Shown one piece after another: positions 1 through 8,638 of a DNA stretch of 64,000 bases (its first letter is position 1; the number at the start of each line of letters is the position of its first letter). The position numbers and the translations under genes were made by a program. Source of the stretch: Bacillota bacterium (GTDB lineage Bacteria > Bacillota_A > Clostridia > Christensenellales > Aristaeellaceae). Under the pieces are notes generated by a model. The model searched no databases and had not been told where the DNA came from. It saw only the letters and a list, made by a program, of their open reading frames with translations. The stretch lies in the NCBI GenBank assembly GCA_023421735.1, contig JAEZSP010000002.1, positions 62,001-126,000 of the forward strand, read 5' to 3'.

Positions 1-678
1 GATGGTGAAATCGTCGACGATGAGTGCGTTTTTCCCGGATACTTCGCCGATGAGGCCGAGCACTTCCGCATTCTCCGTGTGGTCATACCGCTCCTTGTCG
101 CCAATCGCGATGGGGAGATCGAGCGCCGAGGAGAATTTGCGCGCCTGCTTGGCATAGCCGACATCGGGCGAGACGATGACCGTGTTATCGAGTTGGAGCC
201 GATTGATGATTCCGGAGAGCATCGGCATGGCGTAGAGGTGATCCATGGGTTTTTTGAAAAACCCCTGTATCTGCTGCGCATGCAGGTCCATCGTCACAAA
301 GCGATCCGCGCCCGCCAGTTCCATACACTCGGCGCACACGCGGGCGCGAATGGAAACGCGGGGTTCGTCCTTTTTGTCGCCCTTTGCATAGCCGAAGTAG
401 GGCATGATGAGCGTGACATTCAGGGCGTTCGCACGCTTGAGGGCGTCCATCCAGAACAGGATTTCGACGAACTCGTTGTTCGAATGCATGCCGATGGGTT
501 GCACCAGAAACACATCCCGGTCGCGCACGGATTCGTTGATGCGTACGAACGTGTTGCCTTCCGAGAAGGTGATGACCTCGGAGGATCCCACCTTGCGACC
601 CATATAGCGGCACATGCGTTCCGCGAACACCTGCCCGCCGCTCCCCGCAAAAATCGATATGTTTGCGCTGTCAAACAT
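1..678 (-). CDS. prs: Ribose-phosphate pyrophosphokinase (PRPP synthetase), 3' end cut by window
   Basis: Makes 5-phosphoribosyl-1-pyrophosphate from ribose 5-phosphate and ATP in the cytoplasm, for nucleotide, histidine and tryptophan synthesis. My translation of the minus strand gives 226 residues. They contain the family segments YFGYAKGDKKDEPR (ATP-binding flexible loop region), MDLHAQQIQGFF, and SPDVGYAKQARKF. The visible part ends at LIVDDFTI, exactly where the PRPP-binding loop (normally DDMIDTGGT-like) begins, so roughly the last third of the gene lies outside the window. The ATG is preceded by AAGGAG with about 10 nt spacing. It lies downstream of the VanW-like gene on the same strand and could be co-transcribed with it. 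The family assignment is secure. The DDF in place of DDM at the loop start is mildly unusual. Confidence 0.95.
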   Translation of the reverse strand, partial: MFDSANISIFAGSGGQVFAERMCRYMGRKVGSSEVITFSEGNTFVRINESVRDRDVFLVQPIGMHSNNEFVEILFWMDALKRANALNVTLIMPYFGYAKGDKKDEPRVSIRARVCAECMELAGADRFVTMDLHAQQIQGFFKKPMDHLYAMPMLSGIINRLQLDNTVIVSPDVGYAKQARKFSSALDLPIAIGDKERYDHTENAEVLGLIGEVSGKNALIVDDFTI

Positions 679-709
679 TCCAGACACACTCCTTACCGGA
701 TTTTGCCGT

Positions 710-896
710 TAGTAGTCCGTCCACAACAGAACCGCGTTTTCGGCGACCCCTTTCGTCCCTGGCTTTGTCGCTCTCCGCTTGACGTAGGGGAAAGTCCGCC
801 CCTGACTGCTACGCCTGCGCTCCGGCTTCGCGCCAGGAACAAAAGTGTCGCGCCGAATTCCATCGCTTCTGTCATGGATGGAGTACTAGTAGTCCG
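710..896. repeat. Small segment flanked by 10-bp direct repeats between vanW-like and prs
   Basis: TAGTAGTCCG occurs at 710-719 and again at 887-896, where it covers the stop codon of the VanW-like gene. The 167 bases between hold no recognisable gene. In one minus-strand frame the segment reads as a plausible protein tail ending ENAVLLWTDY and a stop, next to the second repeat. It could be a small inserted or duplicated element, or a decayed gene end. Only the repeat itself is directly seen. Confidence 0.35.
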
Positions 897-2331
897 CGCT
901 CGGGTTTGGGGTAATGATAGGTTCCCGACTGTGCACCCCGACCCAGTAAATCGACGTGCCGGCCGAATACTTATCCTCGGTGATCATTTCGCGCGAGACC
1001 TCTGCGCCCGTGTTCCAATCGGAAAAGACGAGCCAGCCCTGACTCTGGCAGCCGTCCTTGCCCTTCTCAATGAGGGTTTCGTCATCCGTGTAGTAGGCAT
1101 ACTTGCCCGTTACGTCTTCGCGCAGTTCCTTGTTCGTGGCTGCGATTCCCTTTTTCGTGACGACGGAGATGAGCGTGATCCTGTATTCCGGACGGTTTCC
1201 ATAGATGACGACGTAGGCCTTTTTATCGGTGACCTTCGTATAAATGTAAAGCGTGCGGCCGGTGTTATTTTGGAAGACAAAGTCCTTGTTGGGCCAACTG
1301 ACGGTTGCGTCCATGCTTGGTTCTGCGTAGGAGACGGTCATGTTGTGCGGATGGCGTTCAACGATGTCGACCCCCGCCTGAATGACCGCGCAGTAGAGAG
1401 TGGTCGATGCCTGGCAACTGCCGCCGCCGACACCCATGACGACCGTGTTTCCGTCGTATTCTGGCGCCTGCTTGAAGCCGCGCTTCTCTGTGCGCTCGCC
1501 GACGACTGTGTTAAAGGAAATGGTGTCGCCGTTATAGACCGCAAGGCCGTTGAAATAGCGAAGGGCGAGATCGACATTGGTCTTGCGCGCAGGGGTGGAG
1601 GACGAAACGTCCGTCACGTAACTGCCGATGATCTCAAGTCCGCCGCTTGCCTCGTCGGAACTGATGGAGGGCTGTATGACGTTCACGGTGAGCGCCGTCT
1701 CACCCTGCCCGGTCTTGAGCAGATTGAGAATTTCATCGCGCGTCTGTTCGGCGTCGAGCGCCATGCCTTCCCTGGAGTCCGAGACGATGCGCGGCGCATC
1801 GACATCCAGTACGATTTGCGCGTCGACGGGCGCAGCATCGGTCACGGCCTGTATCTCGGCGATGAAATCGTCGAGTTTGTTTTCATCATATGTAAGATCC
1901 GAGATAAAGTCTCGCGGGCTATCCTGAAGGGCCTGGATTGCCTCGCGCCGATTGGAAAGACTACCGTAATGACCGGGATTCCAAGCAAGCTCAAGTTGGG
2001 TATCGATGTCGATTGCGGCGTCGATCGTCGCGGCGGTAAATGTCCAGGAATGGTCTTCGTATGTCAGGACATGTTCCTTGGTTGCCCAGCCCTGCTCAAG
2101 TTCGTCAAAGAGCGCCTTCGCCTGAGATTTGGTATATCCTTGCAAAGAGATGCCGTTGACGCTTACATTATAATATTTCTCCGGGCCGAAACCATACACA
2201 GAAACCCTTCGAATCAGCCAGAATGCAACGATCACGAGCACGACGGCCGCGATCAACCAGATGACACGCGGCTTTGTGCTGCGTCTGCGTCCGGCGAGTG
2301 TATGGTTTCTGGTTGGTTGTCGCCTTTGCAC
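886..2331 (-). CDS. VanW family membrane-anchored cell-wall protein
   Basis: Predicted envelope protein of 481 residues. It has a basic N-terminus, one membrane segment at about residues 23-40 (VIWLIAAVVLVIVAFWLI), then a putative peptidoglycan-binding region of the PG_binding_4 type, and a VanW domain in the C-terminal half. The VanW signature is clear: GGGSCQASTTLY followed by ERHPHNMTVSY. VanW domains occur in glycopeptide-resistance clusters but are common in Clostridia without resistance, and their biochemical role is not settled. The GTG start is chosen because GGAGG stands 8 nt upstream. An in-frame ATG 18 codons earlier has no good ribosome binding site and would add a basic tail. No van resistance genes are nearby, so a resistance role is not supported. 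Confidence 0.88.
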   Translation of the reverse strand: MQRRQPTRNHTLAGRRRSTKPRVIWLIAAVVLVIVAFWLIRRVSVYGFGPEKYYNVSVNGISLQGYTKSQAKALFDELEQGWATKEHVLTYEDHSWTFTAATIDAAIDIDTQLELAWNPGHYGSLSNRREAIQALQDSPRDFISDLTYDENKLDDFIAEIQAVTDAAPVDAQIVLDVDAPRIVSDSREGMALDAEQTRDEILNLLKTGQGETALTVNVIQPSISSDEASGGLEIIGSYVTDVSSSTPARKTNVDLALRYFNGLAVYNGDTISFNTVVGERTEKRGFKQAPEYDGNTVVMGVGGGSCQASTTLYCAVIQAGVDIVERHPHNMTVSYAEPSMDATVSWPNKDFVFQNNTGRTLYIYTKVTDKKAYVVIYGNRPEYRITLISVVTKKGIAATNKELREDVTGKYAYYTDDETLIEKGKDGCQSQGWLVFSDWNTGAEVSREMITEDKYSAGTSIYWVGVHSREPIITPNPSADY

Positions 2332-2405
2332 AGCGTGTACCTCCAAGTGGATGCTGGGTGATCGGCGCGGCGCGCGCCGGTCCAAATATTTGCGGGGATA
2401 GACAT

Positions 2406-2432
2406 ATTATAACACAGAATGCCCAATCTCAA
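2406..2432 (-). promoter_or_regulatory. Promoter of the VanW-like gene
   Basis: On the minus strand a perfect TATAAT preceded by TGT (extended -10, TGTTATAAT) lies at 2406-2411, with TTGAGA 15 bases upstream. The spacer is short, but the extended -10 can compensate. It points at the VanW-like gene. Confidence 0.6.
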
Positions 2433-2480
2433 CTGACCGAAATGGGACGAATATGTGTAAAATAGTCATAAACAATTATC

Positions 2481-2509
2481 TTTACATCCAAAGCGCTTTA
2501 GATTAAAAT
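2481..2509 (+). promoter_or_regulatory. Promoter of the HAD phosphatase gene, with palindrome in spacer
   Basis: TTTACA, 17-base spacer, TAAAAT. The spacer contains the perfect palindrome AAAGCGCTTT at 2490-2499, which resembles the core of LacI/CcpA-type operators. The ribosome binding site of the gene follows about 15 bases after the -10 box. Confidence 0.7.
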
Positions 2510-2535
2510 ACGAACATGGGGAGAAGGAGTTTTTG

Positions 2536-3159
2536 ATGTTCGCACATGTGATTTGGGACTTTGACGGAACGCTTTTTGACACGTATCCTTCGATGGTTGA
2601 CGCGCTAGCATATGCGCTCGAAAAGCGCGGCGACCTGGCTGACAAATCCGAAATTCTATCGCTTTTTAAAATTTCCGCCGGCGTTGCACTTTCGCATTAT
2701 GGGGAAAAATATGAATGCGGCGAGGATTTCCTCGCGGATTATCGCGCGCGGCGCAGGGCCATTGAGTTGGATGCCAGCAAGCCATATCCGGATGCGGCGG
2801 CTCTCCTTCGTGAGATCACCGCGCGGGGTGGCTACAATTATATCTTCACGCACAGAGGCGACACACTTTTTCCAATGCTCGAACGGCACGGCATTCGGCC
2901 GCTCTTTCGGGAGTGCATCACCGCGCGCAGCGGTTTTCCCAGAAAGCCGGACCCCGCGGGCCTTCTGTATTTGCTGCAGAAGTACGCGATTCCCCAATGC
3001 GAGGCGTTGATGGTCGGGGATCGGCTGCTCGACATTCGTTCGGGACAGGCGGCAGGCATTGCGACGTGCGATTATTGGGATGGGACGGGGCCGCGCGTGG
3101 ACGATGCGGATTATGTGGCAAAGGACTTTTCCGAAATGCGGACTATCCTATTTGGTTGA
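2536..3159 (+). CDS. HAD-superfamily hydrolase, phosphoglycolate phosphatase-like
   Basis: Cytoplasmic phosphatase of about 207 residues. Motif I is DFDGTLFD near the N-terminus (nucleophile and acid aspartates). Motif II is the threonine in IFTHRGDT. The lysine of motif III lies in GFPRKPDPAG, and motif IV is MVGDRLLDIRSGQAAG. A helical cap region sits between motifs I and II, as in subfamily I enzymes such as Gph/PgmB/YjjG. The substrate cannot be read from the sequence. The ATG is preferred over a TTG one codon upstream because AAGGAG then has 6-nt spacing. It is a single-gene unit with its own promoter and terminator. Confidence 0.88.
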   Translation: MFAHVIWDFDGTLFDTYPSMVDALAYALEKRGDLADKSEILSLFKISAGVALSHYGEKYECGEDFLADYRARRRAIELDASKPYPDAAALLREITARGGYNYIFTHRGDTLFPMLERHGIRPLFRECITARSGFPRKPDPAGLLYLLQKYAIPQCEALMVGDRLLDIRSGQAAGIATCDYWDGTGPRVDDADYVAKDFSEMRTILFG

Positions 3160-3182
3160 GAGGCGTCGCGCCTCTTTTTTTG
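3159..3182 (+). terminator. Rho-independent terminator after the HAD gene
   Basis: Perfect 7-bp stem AGAGGCG / CGCCTCT with a TCG loop, starting on the last base of the stop codon and running into a run of T residues. Confidence 0.88.
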
Positions 3183-3284
3183 TTTTTTGGGAAAGTTCCA
3201 TGCGTTTTGATGCATGCATGTCTAAAAATCAACTGAAAAAACAGATATTGTATGCTATCTTACGGATTGAAATGTAAATGGATA

Positions 3285-3313
3285 TTGAAGCCCGACCGTA
3301 CATATTGTATGAT
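3285..3313 (+). promoter_or_regulatory. Promoter of the MMPL exporter operon
   Basis: TTGAAG, 17-base spacer, TATGAT, about 90 bases upstream of the chosen start. A second TTG.. / TAT.. pattern slightly upstream (around 3240-3265) is weaker. Confidence 0.6.
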
Positions 3314-3402
3314 GATAGACGAAGTGTGCATTGACGGCGCAGCGCCAAGGAGGTTCTTGTCGTGCGCACCGAGGATGAAATGAATTGATTTGGGGGAAAA
3401 CC

Positions 3403-5442
3403 ATGGGCTTTTTGTACGCGTTCGTCCTGAAACACAGGATGCTTGTGATTGTGCTGACTGTGATTCTGACGGCGATCTGTGGACTTATGTGGCTGCGCGT
3501 TGGGATTGATTATTCGCTGTCGGACTATTTGCCGGACGACGCGCCGTCTACGCAGGCGATTGAGAAGTTGGATGAAATTGCAGGCGCCGGGCTTCCGAAC
3601 GCGAGCGTGTATCTGAAAAACGTAACGGTTGCGGAGGCACTTGAACGCAAGGCTAAGCTAAAGGCGACGCAGGGCGTGGAGGATGTTCTCTGGCTCGACG
3701 ACGCTGTCGACATCGCGCGACCGTTGGCGGCATATGACGCGGCGACGGTTGAGATGTTTTACAAAGACGGCGGCGCACGCTTTTATGTGAGCATCAGCGA
3801 GGACGATGTGGTGAGCGGGGTCGCCGCGCTGAAGGCCGCAGCCGGAGAAGACGCCATCGTGACCGGAGAAGCGGTGCGCGAGTCCGCCATCCAGACGGAT
3901 ACCATGGGCGAGATTGGCATGATCATCGTGCTTGTGGTGCCGCTCGTGCTCCTGATTTTGCTTGTCACGACGACTTCATGGTTTCAGCCGGTGCTTTTTA
4001 TCGCGACGATTGGCGTGGCAATCGTCATAAACGCGGGGACGAATCTGTTCCTCGGGAAGATTTCGTTTGTTACGCAGGCGACGGGCGCGCTCTTACAGCT
4101 CGCGGTGTCGATCGACTATGCGGTGTTCCTGCTGAATCGCTTCAACGATCGGCATGTGGAGGGGGAGACGACGACACAGCGCATGCTGCACGCGATGAAG
4201 GAATCCTCTGTCACGATTGCCGCAAGCGCCATGACGACGGTGTTCGGATTTCTGTCGCTCCTCTTCATGCGGTTTCGGATCGGGCCAGATTTGGGCATCG
4301 TGCTCGCGAAGGGCGTTTTAATCAGTTATCTTTCTGTCATGCTGTTCTTGCCGCCGCTTGCGATCTTATTTGAAAAAACGCTCACGCGGCTGTCCCACAA
4401 GCGGTTGATTCCGACATTTACGCGGTTTGGACGGTTCGCCGCGCAGGCGTGCATCCCGGTTGCCATCGTGATCCTGCTGATCCTTGCGCCCGCGTACTTT
4501 GAGCAGCGGGGGAATGACTTTGTGTACGGATCGGCGGGGCTCTATGCGAACGGTTCTGAGGTGATGAAAAACGAGGATACCGTCAATGCCGTCTTTGGGC
4601 AGCGCCAGGAGTTTGTGATTCTCGTGCCGGAGGGAACGCCCGCCGCCGAGGCGGCACTGACATCGGCGCTTGAGAACGTGGATGGCGTACAGCAGGTCGT
4701 GTCATACGAAAATCAGGTCGGCGCGATCCCGTATGCTATGCTAACGGATGCGCAACGCGCGGCATTTCGCACGGGCGGATACAGCCGGATCGTTGCCTAT
4801 GCATCGACCAACGATGAAAGCGCGGAAGCGTTCCGGGTCGTCGAGGACGTGCGCGCACAGGCAGACATCTACTATCCGGGCGAAAACAGCGTCCTGAGCC
4901 GCAGTGCAGTCAATTACGACTTGATGGACACCATCACGGGTGACAACCTGAAGGTGTTGGCGGCTGCGATCATCGCCATTGGCGTCGTGCTCCTCTTCGC
5001 ATTTCGGAATGCGCTGACGCCTCTGCTGTTGATCCTCACCATTGAGGGCGCAATTTGGATCAACATGTCGATCCCGCACCTGATGGGGGGCAGTCTCAAC
5101 TACATCGGCTATCAGATCATCAGTTCCGTCCAACTCGGCGCGACGATTGACTACGGCATTTTGCTCACGCAGCGCTATTTGGAGGAGCGAAACGCGCTGC
5201 CCAAACGCGAAGCGGCGGCACGGTCGATTGGGCGCGCGGCAGCGACGATTCTGACGCCGGCCTTGGTGCTGATCATCGCGGGCGCAGTGCTTTCGTATTT
5301 CTCAAGCAACGGCATCATCATGCAGATGGGGCGAATTCTGGCGATCGGGACCGGTATATCGGCGTTTATGGTGTTATTTTTCCTGCCCGCGCTGCTGATG
5401 GCGTGCGACAGGTTCATCAGGAGGGAAAAACATGAAAAGTAA
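3403..5442 (+). CDS. MMPL/RND-superfamily exporter
   Basis: Integral membrane transporter of 679 residues with the two-fold repeat of the MMPL/RND family. Each half has a first membrane helix, an extracytoplasmic domain and a bundle of hydrophobic helices. The proton-relay Asp-Tyr pairs are present in both halves: SIDYAVF (D238) and TIDYGIL (D583). This architecture fits proton-driven export of lipids or other amphipathic molecules. The actual cargo is not known. The ATG with GGGGG 6 nt upstream is preferred over a TTG six codons earlier. The C-terminal end overlaps the next gene by 11 bases, so the two are almost certainly translated together. Confidence 0.9.
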   Translation: MGFLYAFVLKHRMLVIVLTVILTAICGLMWLRVGIDYSLSDYLPDDAPSTQAIEKLDEIAGAGLPNASVYLKNVTVAEALERKAKLKATQGVEDVLWLDDAVDIARPLAAYDAATVEMFYKDGGARFYVSISEDDVVSGVAALKAAAGEDAIVTGEAVRESAIQTDTMGEIGMIIVLVVPLVLLILLVTTTSWFQPVLFIATIGVAIVINAGTNLFLGKISFVTQATGALLQLAVSIDYAVFLLNRFNDRHVEGETTTQRMLHAMKESSVTIAASAMTTVFGFLSLLFMRFRIGPDLGIVLAKGVLISYLSVMLFLPPLAILFEKTLTRLSHKRLIPTFTRFGRFAAQACIPVAIVILLILAPAYFEQRGNDFVYGSAGLYANGSEVMKNEDTVNAVFGQRQEFVILVPEGTPAAEAALTSALENVDGVQQVVSYENQVGAIPYAMLTDAQRAAFRTGGYSRIVAYASTNDESAEAFRVVEDVRAQADIYYPGENSVLSRSAVNYDLMDTITGDNLKVLAAAIIAIGVVLLFAFRNALTPLLLILTIEGAIWINMSIPHLMGGSLNYIGYQIISSVQLGATIDYGILLTQRYLEERNALPKREAAARSIGRAAATILTPALVLIIAGAVLSYFSSNGIIMQMGRILAIGTGISAFMVLFFLPALLMACDRFIRREKHEK

Positions 5443-6541
5443 GGTGTTTGCGCTCGTCTGTGCGCTTCTGCTGATCTCGGTTGCGGCGCTTGCCGATGTC
5501 CAAAAGGACGAAATCATCTATGCGCGTCTGGGTAATGCGGGAAAAATGGACGAATCCTATGTGGTGAATGCCTTTTCGGCGGATGCGGCGGGGGATTACA
5601 AGGACTTTGGCGATTATGCCGCTGCGATCCCCCTGACGCCGGGGTTATCCGCGACGCTTTCGGACGGCGCGGTTGCGCTGCGCCTGCCAGAAGGGCGGTC
5701 TTACTATCAGGGAACGCCGCGGGATCTGGCGCTTCCGTGGGACATCGCAATTCAATATACCCTCGACGGCGCGGCGGTCGACGCATCCGCGCTCAAAGGC
5801 GCGAACGGGCAGGTGGGGATTGAAATTGGCGTATCCCCAAACGCGGCGGCGCCGGACGGTTGGTATGGCGCGTTCACGCTGCAGGTGACGGCGACGCTCG
5901 ATGCGTCGCTGTGCGAAGACGTGGTTGCAGAGGGTGCGACCATCGCCTGTGCGGGGAGCAACTATACGGTGAGCTGGATTGTGACGCCGGGCGGAGATTC
6001 GACCCTTGCGCTCTCGGCAAGCGCGAAGGACTTTCGGATGGATCCGATCCAGTTTGCCGGAATACGGCTGACCGTGCAGGTGGACGACGCAACGTTTTCG
6101 GGTTCCCTGACCGCGCTTGCAGACGGTGCGGATGCGCTGTCGACCGGCGCGGAAACCCTTTCGACGAATTTGTCGGATGCTGCTAGCGGCGCGGGCATGC
6201 TCTCCGACAATGCGGATACGCTGGGGGACGCGCTCACGGCGTTTGGGGAGAAGTTGACCGATGCCGCGCTTTCGGCGGAATTTCAGGCGCTTTTGAGCGG
6301 ATATCAGGGGATCGCCTCCGGGGTCGATACGCTCGCATCGGGCATTGCGTCGGCGAGCGACGGCGCGGCGCAGGTGAGCGAGAGTGCGGCGCAGTTTGCG
6401 TCCGGAGTCGAGAATATGGACGTTGGTGGAATGGTGAAAGGCGCGTTTGGCGGGGAATTTGCAATGCGCTCTTATTTATCCGATCAAAACGCGGACACGC
6501 GCAGCGTGCAGTTTGTTTTGATGACGCCCGGGATCGATTGA
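5432..6541 (+). CDS. Secreted protein with YhgE/Pip-like heptad region, partner of the MMPL exporter
   Basis: A 369-residue protein with an N-terminal signal peptide (cleavage likely after LLISVAALA). It has a beta-rich middle and a C-terminal stretch (about residues 225-335) of spaced Leu/Ala/Gly repeats such as LADGADALSTGAETLST, similar to the heptad-like region of YhgE/Pip proteins. Unlike YhgE it has no C-terminal membrane helices and ends soon after the repeat region, so it is either a soluble secreted partner or a shortened homologue. It follows the MMPL gene with an 11-base overlap and its own AGGAGGG site, which points to a shared export function. No catalytic motif is seen. Confidence 0.7.
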   Translation: MKSKVFALVCALLLISVAALADVQKDEIIYARLGNAGKMDESYVVNAFSADAAGDYKDFGDYAAAIPLTPGLSATLSDGAVALRLPEGRSYYQGTPRDLALPWDIAIQYTLDGAAVDASALKGANGQVGIEIGVSPNAAAPDGWYGAFTLQVTATLDASLCEDVVAEGATIACAGSNYTVSWIVTPGGDSTLALSASAKDFRMDPIQFAGIRLTVQVDDATFSGSLTALADGADALSTGAETLSTNLSDAASGAGMLSDNADTLGDALTAFGEKLTDAALSAEFQALLSGYQGIASGVDTLASGIASASDGAAQVSESAAQFASGVENMDVGGMVKGAFGGEFAMRSYLSDQNADTRSVQFVLMTPGID

Positions 6542-6561
6542 ACGCAGAATTTACGATGGTG

Positions 6562-6570
6562 TGTTATAAT
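6562..6570 (+). promoter_or_regulatory. Extended -10 promoter of the PucR-type regulator
   Basis: TGTTATAAT, a perfect extended -10 box, 67 bases before the regulator start. No good -35 hexamer stands at the usual distance. Confidence 0.55.
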
Positions 6571-6587
6571 GAATCATCCTCAAGGGT

Positions 6588-6611
6588 GGGGCGTCGCTTC
6601 GGCGGCGCCCC
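6588..6611 (+). promoter_or_regulatory. GC-rich stem-loop with UUCG tetraloop in the PucR leader
   Basis: Ten-base-pair stem GGGGCGTCGC / GCGGCGCCCC (one G-U pair) closed by C(UUCG)G. It lies between the putative transcription start and the GGGAGG ribosome binding site. There is no real T-run after it, so it is better read as a leader structure, or as a weak terminator of the preceding exporter operon. Confidence 0.55.
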
Positions 6612-6637
6612 ATTCGTTTGACCCGGGAGGTGATTCG

Positions 6638-7783
6638 ATGGCCGTTACGGTGAAAAAACTCTATAAAAACGCGACGTTCCTCTATGGAATGAACCTCGTG
6701 GCGGGCAAGGGCGGCATGGGGAATCTCGTCGTGTGGGTACACATCGTCGAGGATCAGAACGTCGCCGGCTTCCTGCACGGCGGGGAGCTGGTTTTCACAG
6801 CCGGGATCATGAATCAAGGCGGCGACTGGCTGTTGCGCTTCGCGCAGCGGCTCAAGCGGATGGGCGCAAGCGCGTTCGTGGTCAATCTTGGCCCGCACAC
6901 CGCAGAGATTCCACAGGAGGTGGCGGATTTCTGCGATCAGGAGAACCTGCCGCTGTTTACCATTCCATGGGAAACGGCGATGGTGGATATGACGCGCGAT
7001 TTTTGTCATCGCATCATGCGCGATGAGCATACCGAGAAAAACATTGCGTCGCTGTTTAAAAACGTGCTATTCAAATCGGGCGATGTGGAAGGGCAGATTA
7101 CGCAGTTGGAGCGATACGGCTTTCAAAGGGGCAGCCGATTCTGCTTTGCGGCGCTTTCGACGGCGGAAGATGCCGACCGGGAGCCGGAACTTCAGCGGGT
7201 GGCGGAAACCTGTGCGCGCAACCTCCACGACCTGTTCGTGTCGTTTTCCTATGCGGATGCGCGGATATTGGTCCTTGTGGACTACAGGGACGCCGAAATC
7301 GAGGCGTTTGCACAGGATTTTCTTGCGCGTGCCGGGGAACATGTCCCGCACGAGTCGCTGTATCTGGGCGTGAGCACCAATCAGGAGGGCATCGACGAAC
7401 AGGGGGCGAACTTTGAGCGCGCGCTTTCCGCCATGCACATGGCCCGCTCGCGCAAAGAACAGCTTGTGTTTTATGAACGGCTCGGCTTTTACAAGCTCCT
7501 GTGTGCAGTCAACGATAAATCCGTCCTGCGGGGCATATATCAGGAGACCGTTGCGCCCATCGAAAAGTACGACCGCGAGAACCGGACGGAGCTGCTCTTG
7601 CTGCTGCAGGCGTTTATCGAGCTGGATGGGAATCTCCTCCAGGTGGCAAAAAACAGATTCATGCACAGAAACACCGTCACCAATCAGCTCAAGAAAATCA
7701 AGGCGGTTTCGGGCCTTGACCCGCTTGCGCAAACGGACATTTTGATGCTGAAGACAGGGCTCATGATCCGCGAAATTCTTTGA
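6638..7783 (+). CDS. PucR-family transcriptional regulator
   Basis: Regulator of 381 residues. The N-terminal part resembles the PucR sensor domain, a central region from about residue 150 is the divergent domain typical of the family, and the C-terminus carries the PucR helix-turn-helix. That segment runs from ELDGNLLQVAKNRFMHRNTV through TNQLKKIKAVSGLDP. PucR-type proteins usually control purine, pyrimidine or amino-acid catabolism. Here the gene lies just before the pyrimidine degradation operon, which makes it the likely activator of that operon. The ATG is chosen because GGGAGG stands 7 nt upstream. An in-frame ATG 23 codons earlier overlaps the putative promoter and would translate the leader stem-loop. 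Confidence 0.85.
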   Translation: MAVTVKKLYKNATFLYGMNLVAGKGGMGNLVVWVHIVEDQNVAGFLHGGELVFTAGIMNQGGDWLLRFAQRLKRMGASAFVVNLGPHTAEIPQEVADFCDQENLPLFTIPWETAMVDMTRDFCHRIMRDEHTEKNIASLFKNVLFKSGDVEGQITQLERYGFQRGSRFCFAALSTAEDADREPELQRVAETCARNLHDLFVSFSYADARILVLVDYRDAEIEAFAQDFLARAGEHVPHESLYLGVSTNQEGIDEQGANFERALSAMHMARSRKEQLVFYERLGFYKLLCAVNDKSVLRGIYQETVAPIEKYDRENRTELLLLLQAFIELDGNLLQVAKNRFMHRNTVTNQLKKIKAVSGLDPLAQTDILMLKTGLMIREIL

Positions 7784-7800
7784 GGTTCCGGCGCCATTTT

Positions 7801-8601
7801 TTACGGGGTGATGCGCGGCGCATTGAAGTCATAGCCGGGTTTGGATGCAAAAACCCACAATCCGGCATTGACAAAGCCACATTTTCTGTAAAAGTCGACC
7901 GTGCCGGCGACGCAAATATCGTCGGACTTGTCCCTGCATCGCCGGACCGTCTCTTCCATCAGGAACCTGCCGCATCCCTTTCCCTGATAGGCCGGGGCGA
8001 CGTAGATCCAGTCGAGATCGGTCTGTTTCACATCCTCGTCGTATTCCGAGATGCTGACCGCCGCAAATTCCCCCGTGGCCATGTCCCGCACGAAAAACCA
8101 GAGCGACGGATCAAAGGCTGTGTATGTGGTCATTTTTCGGACGCGGTTTGCATTGAACGCATTGGGGTCGCCGCCGCTGATAATCGCCGCCGCCTGCGCA
8201 TCATGATCCGGATTCGCAAAATCGAAATCCACGGCTTCATAGCGCGTGGAAGGCCGTGCGGACGGATGATAAGAAAAGTCATACCGCAACCGCCAGGCGC
8301 TGTGCGCTTCAAAACCCGTCAGGCGGTCTTTGACGGAATCATACAGGGATGCTGGCAAGCTGAGGCAATCGAGGGCGTTCAGCTCATCCGCCGAAAGGTG
8401 CATCCGATTGTCAGGCGCGTCGTACACCAGAAGGTGCCGATTCCGTATCATGTAAATGCAATCGGATTCCGGCAGAAAATAGGTTTCGCCTTCCTCAATG
8501 AGCTGCTTTATTTTCCAATAGGATAGCGCGGTGTCGTACGAATGCCTTGCGACAAACGTTTCTTTGAATTTCTCCAGGAACTCTGCCCTTGCTATTTGCA
8601 T
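7801..8601 (-). CDS. GNAT-family N-acetyltransferase
   Basis: Protein of 266 residues. The C-terminal half is a GNAT acyltransferase domain with the acetyl-CoA loop VAPAYQGKGCGRFLMEE and the following FYRKCGFVNAG strand-turn typical of the fold. The N-terminal ~120 residues are not recognised and may help bind the substrate, which is unknown. The ATG start has GGAAG 8 nt upstream and a good promoter further up. Upstream in-frame starts would run into that promoter. The gene is convergent with pucR and divergent from the pyrimidine operon, so it may belong to the same control region. Confidence 0.8.
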   Translation of the reverse strand: MQIARAEFLEKFKETFVARHSYDTALSYWKIKQLIEEGETYFLPESDCIYMIRNRHLLVYDAPDNRMHLSADELNALDCLSLPASLYDSVKDRLTGFEAHSAWRLRYDFSYHPSARPSTRYEAVDFDFANPDHDAQAAAIISGGDPNAFNANRVRKMTTYTAFDPSLWFFVRDMATGEFAAVSISEYDEDVKQTDLDWIYVAPAYQGKGCGRFLMEETVRRCRDKSDDICVAGTVDFYRKCGFVNAGLWVFASKPGYDFNAPRITP

Positions 8602-8638
8602 TGTTTTCACTTCCTCTGCTGTTTTAGCCGTTAAACTT

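Noticed and set aside
886..2331. Vancomycin resistance gene
   Set aside because: Only the VanW domain is shared; no van ligase, dehydrogenase or dipeptidase genes are near, and VanW is common in non-resistant Clostridia.
79..2361. Very long open frame (760 codons) on the plus strand over prs and the VanW-like gene
   Set aside because: It is antisense to two well-supported genes, has no family motifs and an arginine/valine/aspartate-rich composition expected of an antisense frame in GC-rich coding DNA.
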